Assembly: GCF_038024855.1 (NCBI RefSeq)
Contig: NZ_CP139089.1
Span: 372,001-436,000, forward strand
Source: Methylocella tundrae
GTDB lineage: Bacteria > Pseudomonadota > Alphaproteobacteria > Rhizobiales > Beijerinckiaceae
Reading direction: 5' to 3'
Length of the DNA stretch: 64,000 nucleotides
Below, piece by piece: positions 18,335-27,841 of the stretch. Within the stretch, counting starts at the first letter, position 1; every line of letters starts with the position of its first letter. The notes under the pieces were generated by a model. It did not search any database, was not told the DNA's origin, and saw only the letters and a program-made list of their open reading frames with translations. The translations under genes were made by a program, and so were the position numbers.

Positions 18335-18832
18335 ATGGCTAATGGAAACGGTAACGGCAGCGGGGCGACGTTCGACGAGAACACGGCCCCGGCGATCAAT
18401 GCTTTGGTGCAGTATATAAAGGATTTTTCGTTTGAAAATCCGAATGCGCCGCGTTCGCTCGGACCTCAGGACAAGCCCCCGAATATTCAGATTCAGGTCA
18501 ACGTCAACGCCCGCCAGGTCGCCGAGACCGAGTTCGAGGTCAATATTCTGCTCGAAGGCTCCGCCAAGGCCGAGTCAGACGTCCTGTTCAAATTCGAGCT
18601 CGATTACGCGGGTCTGTTTCGCCTCGTCAATATTCCCCAGAGCGACATGCATCCGGTCGTCATGATCGAATGCCCGCGCCTGCTGTTTCCATTTGCGCGC
18701 CATATCATCGCCGAGGCCGTGCGCGGCGGCGGTTTTCCGCCCCTTTACATTGATCCGATCGATTTCGCGGCTCTCTATCGCCAACGCCTGAGCCAGGTCG
18801 CCGCCAATGCCGAGGCGCCGACGATCGCCTGA
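18335..18832 (+). CDS. secB: Protein-export chaperone SecB
   Basis: SecB is a tetrameric chaperone that keeps preproteins unfolded and hands them to SecA. The 165-residue protein has family blocks [76 protein letters not shown] lies 9 nt before ATG 18335. The gene stands alone, with a GC-rich hairpin candidate downstream. Confidence 0.95.
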   Translation: MANGNGNGSGATFDENTAPAINALVQYIKDFSFENPNAPRSLGPQDKPPNIQIQVNVNARQVAETEFEVNILLEGSAKAESDVLFKFELDYAGLFRLVNIPQSDMHPVVMIECPRLLFPFARHIIAEAVRGGGFPPLYIDPIDFAALYRQRLSQVAANAEAPTIA

Positions 18833-18881
18833 GCGGATCGAGCGAAGCGAGACAGGTTCTGCGACGAAGATGTCCCGCCTT

Positions 18882-18906
18882 CCCGCCTGGTTGGGCAGCC
18901 GGCGGG
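18882..18906. terminator. Possible hairpin downstream of secB
   Basis: CCCGCC (18882-18887) and GGCGGG (18901-18906) can pair over a 13-nt loop. No T-run follows, so an intrinsic terminator is uncertain. Confidence 0.25.
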
Positions 18907-18924
18907 GGCTTCCGATCCAACGTC

Positions 18925-19112
18925 AATGCAGATGAGGTTCGCGCCGGAGCTTTGCGGACAGCGCCCTTCGGCTTGGCGCCGCCGCTGAATAATTCCGCGA
19001 GGTTTTCCGTCATGGCGCGCCTCCGAGCTCCTCCGCGTCGACAATGGTGACGGCGCGCCGGAAATAGCGCGTCGATCATGGCCGATGGCGATAAGTTGTC
19101 GCCGGCGGGTCA
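18925..19112 (-). pseudogene. Decayed inverted copy of the cobT 3' end
   Basis: Read on the minus strand, this matches the last ~170 nt of cobT (about 23075-23264). Shared blocks include GCGCCGTCACCATTGT and CTCGCGGAATTATTCAGCG; in protein terms [24 protein letters not shown] versus [24 protein letters not shown]. The copy has a 6-nt deletion, a 2-nt insertion that shifts frame before the MTE- block, and an 11-nt deletion near the end. No start or upstream cobT sequence is present, so it is a non-functional remnant. It lies between secB and bolA in inverse orientation to cobT. Confidence 0.85.
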
Positions 19113-19168
19113 GGATAAAAGAATTTCAGCTGGGCGTGGCCTTTAGCCGCATAAGCGCGGCGACGGCC

Positions 19169-19498
19169 TCATTCGCCGGGCGCTTTGGCGTCGATGGCGA
19201 GGGCGTGGACGCCGGCGTCGAGCTCATGCGCCAAGGCCGCGTTAATCGCGCGATGCCGGTCGACGCGGCTCTTGCCCTGGAACGATTGAGAGACCACTTT
19301 GACCTTAAAGTGCGTCTCGCCCGCGGCGTCGGCGCGGCCGGGCTTCGCGGTTACGGCATGGGCATGACCGGCGTGCTTATGTGATTCATCAATGACTTCG
19401 AGCGAGAGTGGCGCGAACGCCGCTTCCAGTTTCGCCTTCATCGCATCGGCGACCGATGGTCCTGTCGGACGGGCCACGGTTTCTGTATGATTGCTCAT
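19169..19498 (-). CDS. bolA: BolA family protein
   Basis: The roughly 109-residue protein has the BolA fold: KLEAAFAPLSLEVIDESHKHAGH, then ETHFKVKVVSQSFQGKSRVDRHRAINAALA. BolA proteins pair with monothiol glutaredoxins in Fe-S trafficking and stress responses; the conserved histidine near FQGKSRVDRHR fits. ATG 19498 is preferred over the ATG two codons earlier because AGGAG abuts the earlier one. It is divergent from the J-domain gene, a pairing common in Rhizobiales. Confidence 0.88.
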   Translation of the reverse strand: MSNHTETVARPTGPSVADAMKAKLEAAFAPLSLEVIDESHKHAGHAHAVTAKPGRADAAGETHFKVKVVSQSFQGKSRVDRHRAINAALAHELDAGVHALAIDAKAPGE

Positions 19499-19617
19499 CC
19501 GCATCTCCTGCGCCGCGTGTAAAATCCAGCGGCTTCTCGTACAAATGGAACTCGATTATCTTTTTACCGCGCTGACGCGCTTGCGGCCACCCCAAAGACA
19601 TTCATAATGCCGAGGTC

Positions 19618-20220
19618 ATGGATCTAAATTCTCGTATCTTCGATCGCATCAGGGTCAAGCGTGAACCCAAACAGGCCATCCGTGCGGACCAGCCGCGCTG
19701 CGACTTTCCCGGGTGCTCCGCGCCCGGCGGACATCGCGCGCCGATGGGGCGCCTGCGCGAGGGCGAATATTTTTCCTTCTGCATTGACCATGTGCGGGAG
19801 TACAATGCGACTTACAATTATTTCAATGGGATGAGCGCGGAAGATGTCGCCTTGTACCAGCGCGACGCCCTTGTCGGGCATCGGCCGACATGGACAATGG
19901 GCGCCAATCGAGGCGAAAAAGGCTTTCGCGAAGACGGTGACATTCCTGGGACGCCCGACCCGCTCGGCATGGCCCGGCCGCATGGGCGCCGCGCCGCTCG
20001 CGTCGAAGCCGCGAAGCCGCGCTACGGAGTGGCGGCCCTGAAAGCCCTCGACCAGCTGGGCCTCGACGACACGGCGGATGCGGCCGCGATCAAAGCCCGC
20101 TACAAGGATCTGGTGAAGCGCCTGCACCCGGACGCAAACAGCGGCGATCGCTCCAACGAAGACAAGCTGCGCGAGATCATTCGCGCGTACAATTATCTGA
20201 AAACGGTCCGGTCCGCTTAA
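19618..20220 (+). CDS. J-domain (DnaJ-like) protein
   Basis: The 200-residue protein has an N-terminal module with [10 protein letters not shown] and a further cysteine (SFCIDHV), possibly metal-binding, and a C-terminal J domain. The J-domain HPD is in [12 protein letters not shown], flanked by [10 protein letters not shown] and [12 protein letters not shown] domains stimulate Hsp70 ATPase; the partner is not known. Lack of the Gly/Phe and zinc-finger regions separates it from DnaJ itself. It precedes cobS by 82 nt. Confidence 0.85.
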   Translation: MDLNSRIFDRIRVKREPKQAIRADQPRCDFPGCSAPGGHRAPMGRLREGEYFSFCIDHVREYNATYNYFNGMSAEDVALYQRDALVGHRPTWTMGANRGEKGFREDGDIPGTPDPLGMARPHGRRAARVEAAKPRYGVAALKALDQLGLDDTADAAAIKARYKDLVKRLHPDANSGDRSNEDKLREIIRAYNYLKTVRSA

Positions 20221-20302
20221 CGCCGGCCGCGCCGGATCGCCAAGCGCCTGGCGATTCCCGCGATTGACCAAACTTGACCGAGCCCATCGGAACGGAGGGA
20301 GA

Positions 20303-21304
20303 ATGCAAAGCGCAACTATCGACGAGAGCGCCCCGGTCGCCGGCCTTCCCGACATGAAGATCTCGGTCCGCCAGGTTTTCGGGATCGACACCGACATGGA
20401 GTGTCCCGCCTATTCCAGCGGCGATCCGCATGTGCCGGATCTTGATCCTGACTATCTGTTCGATCGTGATACGACTCTCGCCATCCTCGCCGGCTTTTCC
20501 AAAAACCGGCGCGTGATGGTGACGGGCTATCACGGCACCGGCAAATCGACCCATATCGAGCAGGTCGCGGCGCGCCTCAACTGGCCATGCGTGCGCATCA
20601 ACCTCGACAGCCATGTCTCGCGCGTCGATCTCGTCGGCAAGGACGCCATCGTCATCAGGGACGGCAAGCAGGTCACGGAGTTCCGGGACGGCATTCTGCC
20701 CTGGGCGCTGCAAAACAACATCGCGCTCTGTTTCGACGAATATGACGCGGGGCGTCCCGACGTTATGTTCGTCATCCAGCGCGTTCTCGAAGTATCTGGC
20801 CGTCTGACCCTGCTCGACCAGAGCCGGGTGATCCGGCCCCATCCCGCTTTTCGCCTTTTTTCAACGACCAATACGATCGGTCTTGGCGACACCTCCGGCC
20901 TCTATCACGGCACGCAGCAGATCAACCAGGGACAGATGGACCGCTGGTCGATCGTCGCTACCCTCAACTATCTGCCGCACGACAAGGAAGTCGATATCGT
21001 TCTCGCCAAGGTCAAGCGCTTCAAGGAGACCAAGGAGGGCCGCGATCAGATCGGCAAGATGGTCCGCGTCGCCGATCTCACCCGCAACGCGTTCATCGCC
21101 GGCGACCTTTCGACAGTCATGAGTCCGCGCACGGTCATCACCTGGGCGGAAAACACCGAAATCTTCAGCGACGTCGGCTTCGCCTTCCGCCTGACCTTTC
21201 TCAACAAATGCGATGAACTGGAGCGCGCGCTGGTCGCCGAATTCTACCAGCGCTGCTTTGGTAAGGAGCTGCCCGAAAGCGCGACCAATGTCGTAATGAC
21301 CTGA
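20303..21304 (+). CDS. cobS: Aerobic cobaltochelatase subunit CobS
   Basis: CobS is an AAA+ ATPase that with CobT drives cobalt insertion by CobN into hydrogenobyrinate a,c-diamide. The 333-residue protein has Walker [10 protein letters not shown], Walker [11 protein letters not shown] and [31 protein letters not shown], typical of CobS. GGAGGGAG directly precedes ATG 20303; an in-frame TTG at 20264 is rejected. It forms an operon with cobT (28-nt gap). Confidence 0.95.
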   Translation: MQSATIDESAPVAGLPDMKISVRQVFGIDTDMECPAYSSGDPHVPDLDPDYLFDRDTTLAILAGFSKNRRVMVTGYHGTGKSTHIEQVAARLNWPCVRINLDSHVSRVDLVGKDAIVIRDGKQVTEFRDGILPWALQNNIALCFDEYDAGRPDVMFVIQRVLEVSGRLTLLDQSRVIRPHPAFRLFSTTNTIGLGDTSGLYHGTQQINQGQMDRWSIVATLNYLPHDKEVDIVLAKVKRFKETKEGRDQIGKMVRVADLTRNAFIAGDLSTVMSPRTVITWAENTEIFSDVGFAFRLTFLNKCDELERALVAEFYQRCFGKELPESATNVVMT

Positions 21305-21332
21305 GAGCCGAGAAGAATCGCCCGGAGCCGTC

Positions 21333-23264
21333 TTGACCGCCTCGAACCAGAAACCGCCTTCCAAAATGGAGAGCCCGCAAGAGCCGTTCAAGCGGGCGGT
21401 CGCCGCCTGCATGCGCGCGATGGCGAAAAATCCGGCTCTCGAGGTTGTCTATGCGCCCGAACGCCCGAGCCTGATCCAGACCGGCTCCGCCGCCAAGGCC
21501 CGTTTGCCCGATCCGCCAAGGAGACTGGATGCACGCGAAGCCGCGATCGTTCGCGGCCACGCTGATTCTATGGCGCTGCGCCTCGCGTGCCACAACAGCG
21601 ACATGCATCGCCGCCTGACGCCACAGGTCGCAACGGCGCGGGCCGCGTTCGACGCCGTTGAGCAGGCGCGCGTCGAAGCGATCGGATCGCGAAGGATGCA
21701 GGGTGTCGCCGCCAATCTCGACGCCATGCTCGATGACAGGTTTCTGCGCGCGCGCTACGCCGACGTCGCGACGCGCGCCGACGCGCCGATCGAGGATGCC
21801 CTCGCCATGATCGTGCGTGAGCGCCTGACCGGCCTCAAGCCGCCGAAGAACGCCCAGCGCATCGTCGATCTCTGGCGGCCCTTCATCGAGGAACGCGCGG
21901 GAGCGGACCTTGATAGGCTGAGCGGCTCGATCGAAGATCAGCGCGCCTTCGGCCAGTCGGTGCACAAGCTCTTGACTTCGCTCGAAATGCTCGACGAAGG
22001 CAGCCTCAATGATCGGCCCGAGGATGATGAAAACTCCACGGACGAGGCCGATGAAGGCGACGCCGATGTCGAAGGCGAAAAAGGCGATGAGGATCAGAGC
22101 GGCGACACGCGGGAGATGGAGAAATCCGAGGACTCCGCCGACGCGATAGACGAGAGCGAAGCGGAGGCCGCCGACGCCCCGACCGGAGAGTTCGAAGATG
22201 AGGCGGATTTTTCCGACTCGGAGCAGGCGGCCGATCCACGCCGCCCGCCGACGCCAGGACGCGCCGACCAGCGCGGCGTGGAGTACAAGGCCTTCACTAG
22301 GAAATTCGATGAAATCATCGCCGCCGAGGACCTTTGCGACCCCGAAGAGCTGGAACGGCTTCGCTCCTACCTCGACAAGCAGCTGCAAAATCTCTCCTCA
22401 GTGGTGTCGCGGCTCGCCAATCGCCTGCAAAGACGCCTGATGGCTCAGCAGAGCCGCTCCTGGGAATTTGATCTCGAGGAAGGCATGCTCGACCCCGCGC
22501 GCCTCTCTCGCGTCGTCATCGATCCGCAGCAGCCGCTATCGTTCAAGCATGAGAAGGACACCGATTTTCGCGACACGGTGGTGACGCTGCTCATCGACAA
22601 TTCGGGGTCCATGCGCGGGCGCCCGATCACGGTCGCGGCCACCTGCGCCGATATCCTTGCGCGCACTCTCGAGCGCTGTGGCGTCAAAGTCGAAATCCTC
22701 GGGTTCACCACAAGGGCATGGAAAGGCGGCCAATCCCGCGAGGCTTGGCTGCAGGCGAACAAGCCTGCGAACCCCGGACGGCTCAACGATCTTCGGCACA
22801 TCATCTATAAATCGGCCGACGCGCCGTGGCGGCGCGCGCGCAAGCATCTCGGGCTGATGATGCGCGAGGGTCTGCTCAAGGAGAACATCGACGGCGAGGC
22901 GCTCGACTGGGCCTATCGGCGCCTCATGCAGCGCCCTGAACAGCGGCGCATTTTGATGATGATTTCAGATGGCGCGCCGGTTGATGATTCGACGCTGTCG
23001 GTCAACCCTGGCAACTATCTCGAAAAGCATCTGCGCCATGTGATCGAGACGATCGAGACGCGCTCGCCGGTCGAACTCATCGCCATCGGCATCGGCCATG
23101 ACGTGACGCGCTATTACCGGCGCGCCGTCACCATTGTGGACGCGGAGGAGTTAGGCGGCGCCATGACGGAAAAGCTCGCGGAATTATTCAGCGACACCGC
23201 CGAGCCAAAGGGCGCTGTCCGCAAAGCTCCGGCGCGAAAAGCGCGCGAATCTCGGCTGCATTAG
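21333..23264 (+). CDS. cobT: Aerobic cobaltochelatase subunit CobT
   Basis: CobT is the chaperone-like subunit of the CobNST cobaltochelatase. The 643-residue protein has an N-terminal helical region, a highly acidic stretch (about residues 225-310, rich in Asp/Glu) and a C-terminal von Willebrand A domain with the MIDAS motif DNSGSMRG and [14 protein letters not shown] [15 protein letters not shown] 21333 with GGAG 7 nt upstream is preferred; ATG 21366 is an alternative. Its last ~170 nt are duplicated in degenerate, inverted form at 18925-19112. A composite repeat starts right after its stop. Confidence 0.94.
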   Translation: MTASNQKPPSKMESPQEPFKRAVAACMRAMAKNPALEVVYAPERPSLIQTGSAAKARLPDPPRRLDAREAAIVRGHADSMALRLACHNSDMHRRLTPQVATARAAFDAVEQARVEAIGSRRMQGVAANLDAMLDDRFLRARYADVATRADAPIEDALAMIVRERLTGLKPPKNAQRIVDLWRPFIEERAGADLDRLSGSIEDQRAFGQSVHKLLTSLEMLDEGSLNDRPEDDENSTDEADEGDADVEGEKGDEDQSGDTREMEKSEDSADAIDESEAEAADAPTGEFEDEADFSDSEQAADPRRPPTPGRADQRGVEYKAFTRKFDEIIAAEDLCDPEELERLRSYLDKQLQNLSSVVSRLANRLQRRLMAQQSRSWEFDLEEGMLDPARLSRVVIDPQQPLSFKHEKDTDFRDTVVTLLIDNSGSMRGRPITVAATCADILARTLERCGVKVEILGFTTRAWKGGQSREAWLQANKPANPGRLNDLRHIIYKSADAPWRRARKHLGLMMREGLLKENIDGEALDWAYRRLMQRPEQRRILMMISDGAPVDDSTLSVNPGNYLEKHLRHVIETIETRSPVELIAIGIGHDVTRYYRRAVTIVDAEELGGAMTEKLAELFSDTAEPKGAVRKAPARKARESRLH

Positions 23265-23265
23265 G

Positions 23266-23387
23266 CCGGATGACTTTGGACGGAATCGCGCCGCGATTAG
23301 GTCTAAAGTCTCACATCCGTTTCTGTTCAAGAAGTCAGAGCATAGGGTCGCCCTGAAAGCCGGTTTCCGCTTTTCGGCATCATGCTC
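23266..23387 (+). repeat. Composite intergenic repeat (GGATGACTTTGGAC element plus palindrome)
   Basis: Starts CCGGATGACTTTGGAC two bases after the cobT stop and ends in a palindrome bounded by GAGCAT (23338-23343) and ATGCTC (23382-23387). The first ~31 bases match the copy at 55674 with one or two changes, and the order of the two parts is the same there. Confidence 0.7.
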
Positions 23388-23486
23388 AAAGCGACGCCTT
23401 TTCCCGGCGGTCCACCCTCGTCCCATTCCCGCGCCCAAATCAAAAAAAAAGCCAATTCAGAGGTGTAAGGGTGAACGAAAGGCATG

Positions 23487-23562
23487 TGGTGGGCCGGGCA
23501 GGACTCGAACCTGCAACCAGACCGTTATGAGCGGCCGGCTCTAACCATTGAGCTACCGGCCC
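23487..23562 (-). tRNA. tRNA with CAU anticodon (probably Ile2, possibly elongator Met)
   Basis: The 76-nt minus-strand gene folds as a cloverleaf: 7-bp acceptor GGGCCGG/CCGGCCC, D-stem GCTC/GAGC, anticodon stem GGCCG/CGGTC with loop CTCATAA, T-stem GCAGG/CCTGC, encoded CCA. The anticodon CAT is at plus-strand 527-529 of the 23-kb block (23527-23529). The variable region resembles tRNA-Ile2, whose C34 is modified to lysidine; a Met elongator cannot be excluded. The acceptor pairs fully, arguing against the initiator. Confidence 0.92.
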
Positions 23563-23907
23563 GGCGGCTTGGAAGATCCGTCTCAATGTGACGACAGGTC
23601 GGCCGGGGATGCGGCATTACACCTTTTTTGCGCCGCGAAGCAATGGCCCGCGCCGCTGAAGCATGTCAAAAAGAGAGTTTTCGACCTTACGCAGTGATGT
23701 CGGGCGCAGCCGCGGGGCAAACGAACCGCTCCGCACTGTACGGGTTGGCGCCCTCCTGCGAGGCGCCGGAAAGGATAAATCGCTTCGACGCATGCTGCGG
23801 CCGGCCGCCAAGGCGCTGGCGGAGCCAGCCGGGGGATGAGCCGAAGCCGCAGGCGTCCATGAGTGGGCGCAGCACGCCATTGCCACTGTGACCGCCGCGT
23901 CGGCGCC
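23563..23907. other. Gene-free interval between tRNA and actR
   Basis: 345 nt. Short minus-strand frames downstream of actR are open (for example 23617-23886) but the translations are Arg/Ser/Ala-rich, unlike a real protein, and I recognise nothing. It probably holds the tRNA promoter and the actR 3' end. Confidence 0.4.
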
Positions 23908-24507
23908 TCAGCGCGGGGCGCGTTTGGCGAGAATCCGCTGCAGCGTCCGGCGATGCATATTGAGGCGGCGCGCCGTCTCCGAGACGTTGCGGCCGCAAAG
24001 CTCATAGATCCGCTGGATGTGCTCCCAACGAACGCGATCGGCCGACATCGGATTTTCAGGCAGTTCCACCTTGTCGTTCTGGGTCGCGAGCAGCGCATGG
24101 TAGATTTCATCGGCGTCTGCTGGCTTGGCCAGATAATCGAAGGCGCCGAATTTCACCGCCGTGACGGCTGTGACGATATTGCCATAACCCGTCAGGATGA
24201 TGCCGCGGGCGTCCGGACGCTTCGTTTTCAGATCGACGATGACGTCAAGGCCATTGCCGTCGCCAAGCCGCATGTCGATCACCGCGAAGGCAGGCGGGCT
24301 TTGGGCAATCGCCTCCAGTCCTTCGGCGACGGACCCCGCCATCCTCACAACAAAGCCGCGGCTCTCCATGCTGCGCGTTAGACGCGCCAGGAAGGGCTTG
24401 TCGTCGTCAACGATAAGAAGGGAGCGATCCTGCCCGATGGCGGCAAGCTCGGGAGCTTCCTCATTCAAGCTTACGCCCTGGATCGCTACGGGAGGTTCAG
24501 TTTTCAT
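23908..24507 (-). CDS. actR: Redox response regulator ActR/RegA/PrrA
   Basis: The 199-residue regulator has a receiver domain (LLIVDDDKPFLARLTRSME, phosphoacceptor Asp in AVIDMRLGDGNG, Lys in YLAKPADADE), a short linker and a Fis-type helix-turn-helix at the C-terminus (GRNVSETARRLNMHRRTLQRILAKRAPR). This is the invariant RegA-type DNA-binding motif. It governs redox-dependent switching of respiration, carbon and nitrogen genes. Its kinase actS lies 194 nt upstream on the same strand. Confidence 0.93.
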   Translation of the reverse strand: MKTEPPVAIQGVSLNEEAPELAAIGQDRSLLIVDDDKPFLARLTRSMESRGFVVRMAGSVAEGLEAIAQSPPAFAVIDMRLGDGNGLDVIVDLKTKRPDARGIILTGYGNIVTAVTAVKFGAFDYLAKPADADEIYHALLATQNDKVELPENPMSADRVRWEHIQRIYELCGRNVSETARRLNMHRRTLQRILAKRAPR

Positions 24508-24701
24508 ATCAACCTATCTCAACCAGTCTCTTGTCCAATGGCTGACGCCGCCGATCAGGAAAACGCTTCTCATACAGGCTGCGACAAAACGGCGTCACAC
24601 TAGCCTCATTTAAAGTTAATTTCCACTTTTGAAAGAAAATCGAAGAAAGCGGATGGAGGAGCGCTGCGCGGCCGGACAGCCTGCGAAAATCAACAGCGTC
24701 G

Positions 24702-26042
24702 TCAGCCGATTGCGCGCTCCGGCGGAGCGGCCGGCAGCTTGGCCCCTCGCTCGAACTGCGCCCTTTGCCAGAGAATCGATATGCGGGCGCCGCTCTTTGG
24801 AGGGGGCAGGTTCGCGCAGGAAACAGTCGCGCCGGACCGCTCCAGCAATGTCTTGGCGATGAACAAGCCAAGTCCCAGGCCCGAGCCTTCCTCGGATTTG
24901 GCGCGCCGGTCTGTTTTCGTCGTCACATAGGGCGCGCCGATGCGGCTCGCGACGTCCGGAGAAAACCCCGGGCCGTCGTCCTCGATGATCAGCTTGACGA
25001 AATTCGCATCCCACCGCGCGATGATGCGCACTTCCGAGGCTGCGAAATCGATGGCGTTTTCGATCAGATTGCCAAGCCCGTACAATATGGCGGGGTTACG
25101 CCGGGATACGGGCTGCCGTCCCTCGCCGTCTTCGACGATGGTGATTTTGACGCCGAAATCGCGTTGCGGGACGACGACCTCCTCAAGGAGCAGACTGACG
25201 GTCATCTCGTCGAGAATATTGCCGTCGTCGCCGCCAAGCGAGGTGAGCTTGCCGAGGATGTTTCGGCAGCGGGCGACTTCCTGGGTCAGCAGGGCGACGT
25301 CTTCGGCGATGGGGCCGGCGGAAGGCAGCTGCTTTTCGAGATCCCTGACGACCAGCGTCACCGTGGCGAGCGGGGTGCCGAGTTCATGCGCCGCGGCCGC
25401 CGCGAGGCCGTCCAGCTGAGACAGATGCTGTTCGCGGGCGAGGACGCGTTCCGTCGCCGCCAGGGCGTCGGCGAGCTTGCGCCCTTCGAGCGCGACCAGC
25501 GAGGCATAGATTGCGATGAAGACGGCGCTCACCACATGCGCCGTCCAGAGGCCGGTGGCGTAAACCAGTGGAAGCTGCAAAGAGGCGCCGGGGAACCAGG
25601 GCAGGGGATAATGCGTCGCCGTCAAGAGCGATGCGGCGGCGATCGTCAACGCCGTCAGGATCATCGTGATCCAGCCGGAAAGAGATACGGCGGACACCAT
25701 GACCGGCGCAAGAAAGAGCATCGAAAAAGGGTTTTCAATGCCTCCGGTCAAGTAAAGCAGGGCGGTCAGCTGGATAATATCGTAGGCGAGGATGGCCGCG
25801 GCGGGCCGTTCGTCGAGCTGATTGACGCGTCCGTAGCGAACCCGCAGCGCGACATTCAGCAAAGCCGAAACGGCGACGACAAGAAGGCATGGCCCGATCG
25901 GAAGCGAAAACCCCAGCACGTCATAAGTGAACAGAATCGCTGCCGCCTGGCCGAGAAGGGCGAGCCAGCGCAACTTGACCAGCGTGTGGACATGCAGGCG
26001 CCGCGAGCCGCGGCCAAGATCAAAATCGGAAAAATCAACCAT
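24702..26042 (-). CDS. actS: Redox sensor histidine kinase ActS/RegB/PrrB
   Basis: The 446-residue kinase has six predicted membrane helices in the first ~185 residues, with the quinone-binding motif TGGIENPFS between helices 3 and 4. The H-box is AAAAHELGTPLATVTLV, and the redox-switch cysteine lies in EVARCRNILGKL. ATP-binding boxes are NLIENAIDFA, DDGPGFS and GSGLGLGLFIAKTLLE. It senses the ubiquinone pool and phosphorylates ActR. Together they form a split two-component pair transcribed in the same direction. Confidence 0.93.
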   Translation of the reverse strand: MVDFSDFDLGRGSRRLHVHTLVKLRWLALLGQAAAILFTYDVLGFSLPIGPCLLVVAVSALLNVALRVRYGRVNQLDERPAAAILAYDIIQLTALLYLTGGIENPFSMLFLAPVMVSAVSLSGWITMILTALTIAAASLLTATHYPLPWFPGASLQLPLVYATGLWTAHVVSAVFIAIYASLVALEGRKLADALAATERVLAREQHLSQLDGLAAAAAHELGTPLATVTLVVRDLEKQLPSAGPIAEDVALLTQEVARCRNILGKLTSLGGDDGNILDEMTVSLLLEEVVVPQRDFGVKITIVEDGEGRQPVSRRNPAILYGLGNLIENAIDFAASEVRIIARWDANFVKLIIEDDGPGFSPDVASRIGAPYVTTKTDRRAKSEEGSGLGLGLFIAKTLLERSGATVSCANLPPPKSGARISILWQRAQFERGAKLPAAPPERAIG

Positions 26043-26476
26043 CGGCGAAGCTTTAATCGAGCCGGACGACTGTGCAAGCTGCTTTGTGCAAAACGTCCAG
26101 ATGGGTCTTGCCCGCGGCGCATATGCGGCTCAAAAAAGGAGCCCCCTTGGTGGAGGCTCGTGGCCTACTACTCAGGTATTAGAAGCTGATTTCGAATAAC
26201 ATTGCGCCGCGTCGCACGTTAGCCTGCTTAAACTTAGGCCTGAGCTGTGCAATGGCGGATCGGTTCGTACGGAATGGAAGCCGAATCGTGTGATTCCAGT
26301 CACAGAACGACAGAAAATGCAGTGGTATTGCGCATTTCGAACTATTAAATGAGGAAAGTGTTCTTCGACGTGGTATTTCGCCTTCCGAGGCCCAGGAAGC
26401 TTGATAATTGCGGACGAGATGAGGATCCATTTTGATTTTGATGCATTGACCGGTCTGCCGGGAAAGAGGGTGGGAT
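26043..26476. other. 434-nt interval between actS and phaZ
   Basis: No convincing gene. The phaZ-proximal half (about 26240-26440) is noticeably AT-richer than its surroundings and may hold the phaZ promoter. A weak hairpin GAGCC/GGCTC occurs near 26132-26152. A minus-strand open frame over 26179-26490 has no recognisable features. Confidence 0.4.
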
Positions 26477-27766
26477 ATGCCTCCGTTCACTTACGAATTG
26501 CATGAAATCTCTCACCTCGCACTCGCGCCTGCTCGAGCGATTTCGGATATTGCTCAGCTCTGGCTGAAGAGCCCTGTCAATTTGCTGTCCTATACCCATG
26601 TCGGCAAGAACATGGTCGCGACGGTCGAACTCTTTGAACGCATGACGCGCCGCTACGGAAAGCCGGCGTTCGGCCTGTCGAGCACGATTGTCGGCGGCAA
26701 GCGCACGCCCGTGGTTGAAAAGATCGTTTGGCGGCGCCCGTTCTGCAGGTTGATCCATTTCGAGCGGCAGTTGGAAGGCATTCAGGGGGAGCCGCAACCA
26801 AAGCTCCTGATCGTTGCGCCGATGTCTGGCCACCATTCCACCCTGCTGCGCGGAACCGTCGAGGCCTTTTTTCCTTTTTATGACGTCTACATCACCGATT
26901 GGGCCGACGCCCGATTGATGCCGATGTCCGCCGGCCGTTTCGACTTGGATGATTATATTGATTACCTGATTTCCATCTGCGAGCACTTGAGCAAGGAGAA
27001 GGACGGCGTTGCACTGCATACGCTCGGCGTGTGCCAGCCGGCGGCGCCTTTGTTCGCCGCTGTGGCGCTGATGGAGGCGGAGGATAATCCTCACGTTCCA
27101 GCTTCGATGACCTTGATGGGCGGCCCGATCGATACGCGGCGCAGCCCGACCAAAGTCAATCTTCTGGCGCAAGAGCGCGGCAGCGCGTGGTTCCAGCGTA
27201 ATTGCATCAGCACTGTGCCGCTCGGATATCACGGCGCCGGCCGCGAGGTTTATCCAGGCTTTCTACAACTTGCCGGCTTCATGGCGATGAATATTGATCG
27301 CCACGTCAACGCCCATATCGACCTGTTCAGCCACCTTGTCGAAGGCGACGGCGATTCTGCCGATAAGCATCGCGATTTTTACGACGAATATCTGTCGGTC
27401 ATGGATTTGACCGCCGAATTCTATCTGCAAACCGTCGACACAGTATTCGTGAAGCACGCCTTGCCAAAAGGCGAGATGACTCATCACGGCGCGAAGGTCG
27501 ACTTCGCCGCCATCCACAGAGTGGCGCTCATGACGGTCGAAGGCGAGAACGACGATATTTCCGGAGCTGGCCAGACCTTGGCCGCGCATGATCTCTGCTA
27601 TAACCTTCCAGCATCCATGAAGGCTGATTATCTGCAGGAAAAGGTTGGCCATTACGGGGTCTTCAACGGATCGCGTTTCCGCAACCAGATCGTCCCGCGC
27701 ATTCTGGATTTTCACGCCAACGGCAAGCGTTCGGTGCGTAATCTGTCTTTGGTCGAACGCATCTGA
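26477..27766 (+). CDS. phaZ: Intracellular poly(3-hydroxybutyrate) depolymerase
   Basis: The 429-residue alpha/beta-hydrolase mobilises PHB granules. Family blocks are visible: the N-terminal YELHEISHLALAPARA, LLIVAPMSGHHSTLLRGTVE, DVYITDWADARLMP, the nucleophile elbow HTLGVCQPAAP with cysteine in place of the lipase serine, FMAMNIDRHVNAH, and the C-terminal VGHYGVFNGSRFRNQIVPRI with the catalytic histidine. AGAGGGTGGG precedes ATG 26477. It stands alone. Confidence 0.92.
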   Translation: MPPFTYELHEISHLALAPARAISDIAQLWLKSPVNLLSYTHVGKNMVATVELFERMTRRYGKPAFGLSSTIVGGKRTPVVEKIVWRRPFCRLIHFERQLEGIQGEPQPKLLIVAPMSGHHSTLLRGTVEAFFPFYDVYITDWADARLMPMSAGRFDLDDYIDYLISICEHLSKEKDGVALHTLGVCQPAAPLFAAVALMEAEDNPHVPASMTLMGGPIDTRRSPTKVNLLAQERGSAWFQRNCISTVPLGYHGAGREVYPGFLQLAGFMAMNIDRHVNAHIDLFSHLVEGDGDSADKHRDFYDEYLSVMDLTAEFYLQTVDTVFVKHALPKGEMTHHGAKVDFAAIHRVALMTVEGENDDISGAGQTLAAHDLCYNLPASMKADYLQEKVGHYGVFNGSRFRNQIVPRILDFHANGKRSVRNLSLVERI

Positions 27767-27841
27767 CGCGAAGGTCGCGGGGCGCCCTTGATCGCAACTT
27801 GCCGCTAGCGACTCACGCAGCATCCAGCTAGGCTTGCGGCC

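Noticed and set aside
20221..20302. Cobalamin riboswitch before cobS
   Set aside because: Only about 80 nt are available and no B12-box-like sequence or fold is visible.
23487..23562. Initiator tRNA-fMet
   Set aside because: The first acceptor pair is matched (G-C), whereas initiators have a mismatch; the anticodon stem lacks the three consecutive G-C pairs.
24765..26189. 474-codon plus-strand frame over actS
   Set aside because: Antisense of a clear histidine kinase; translation is low-information.
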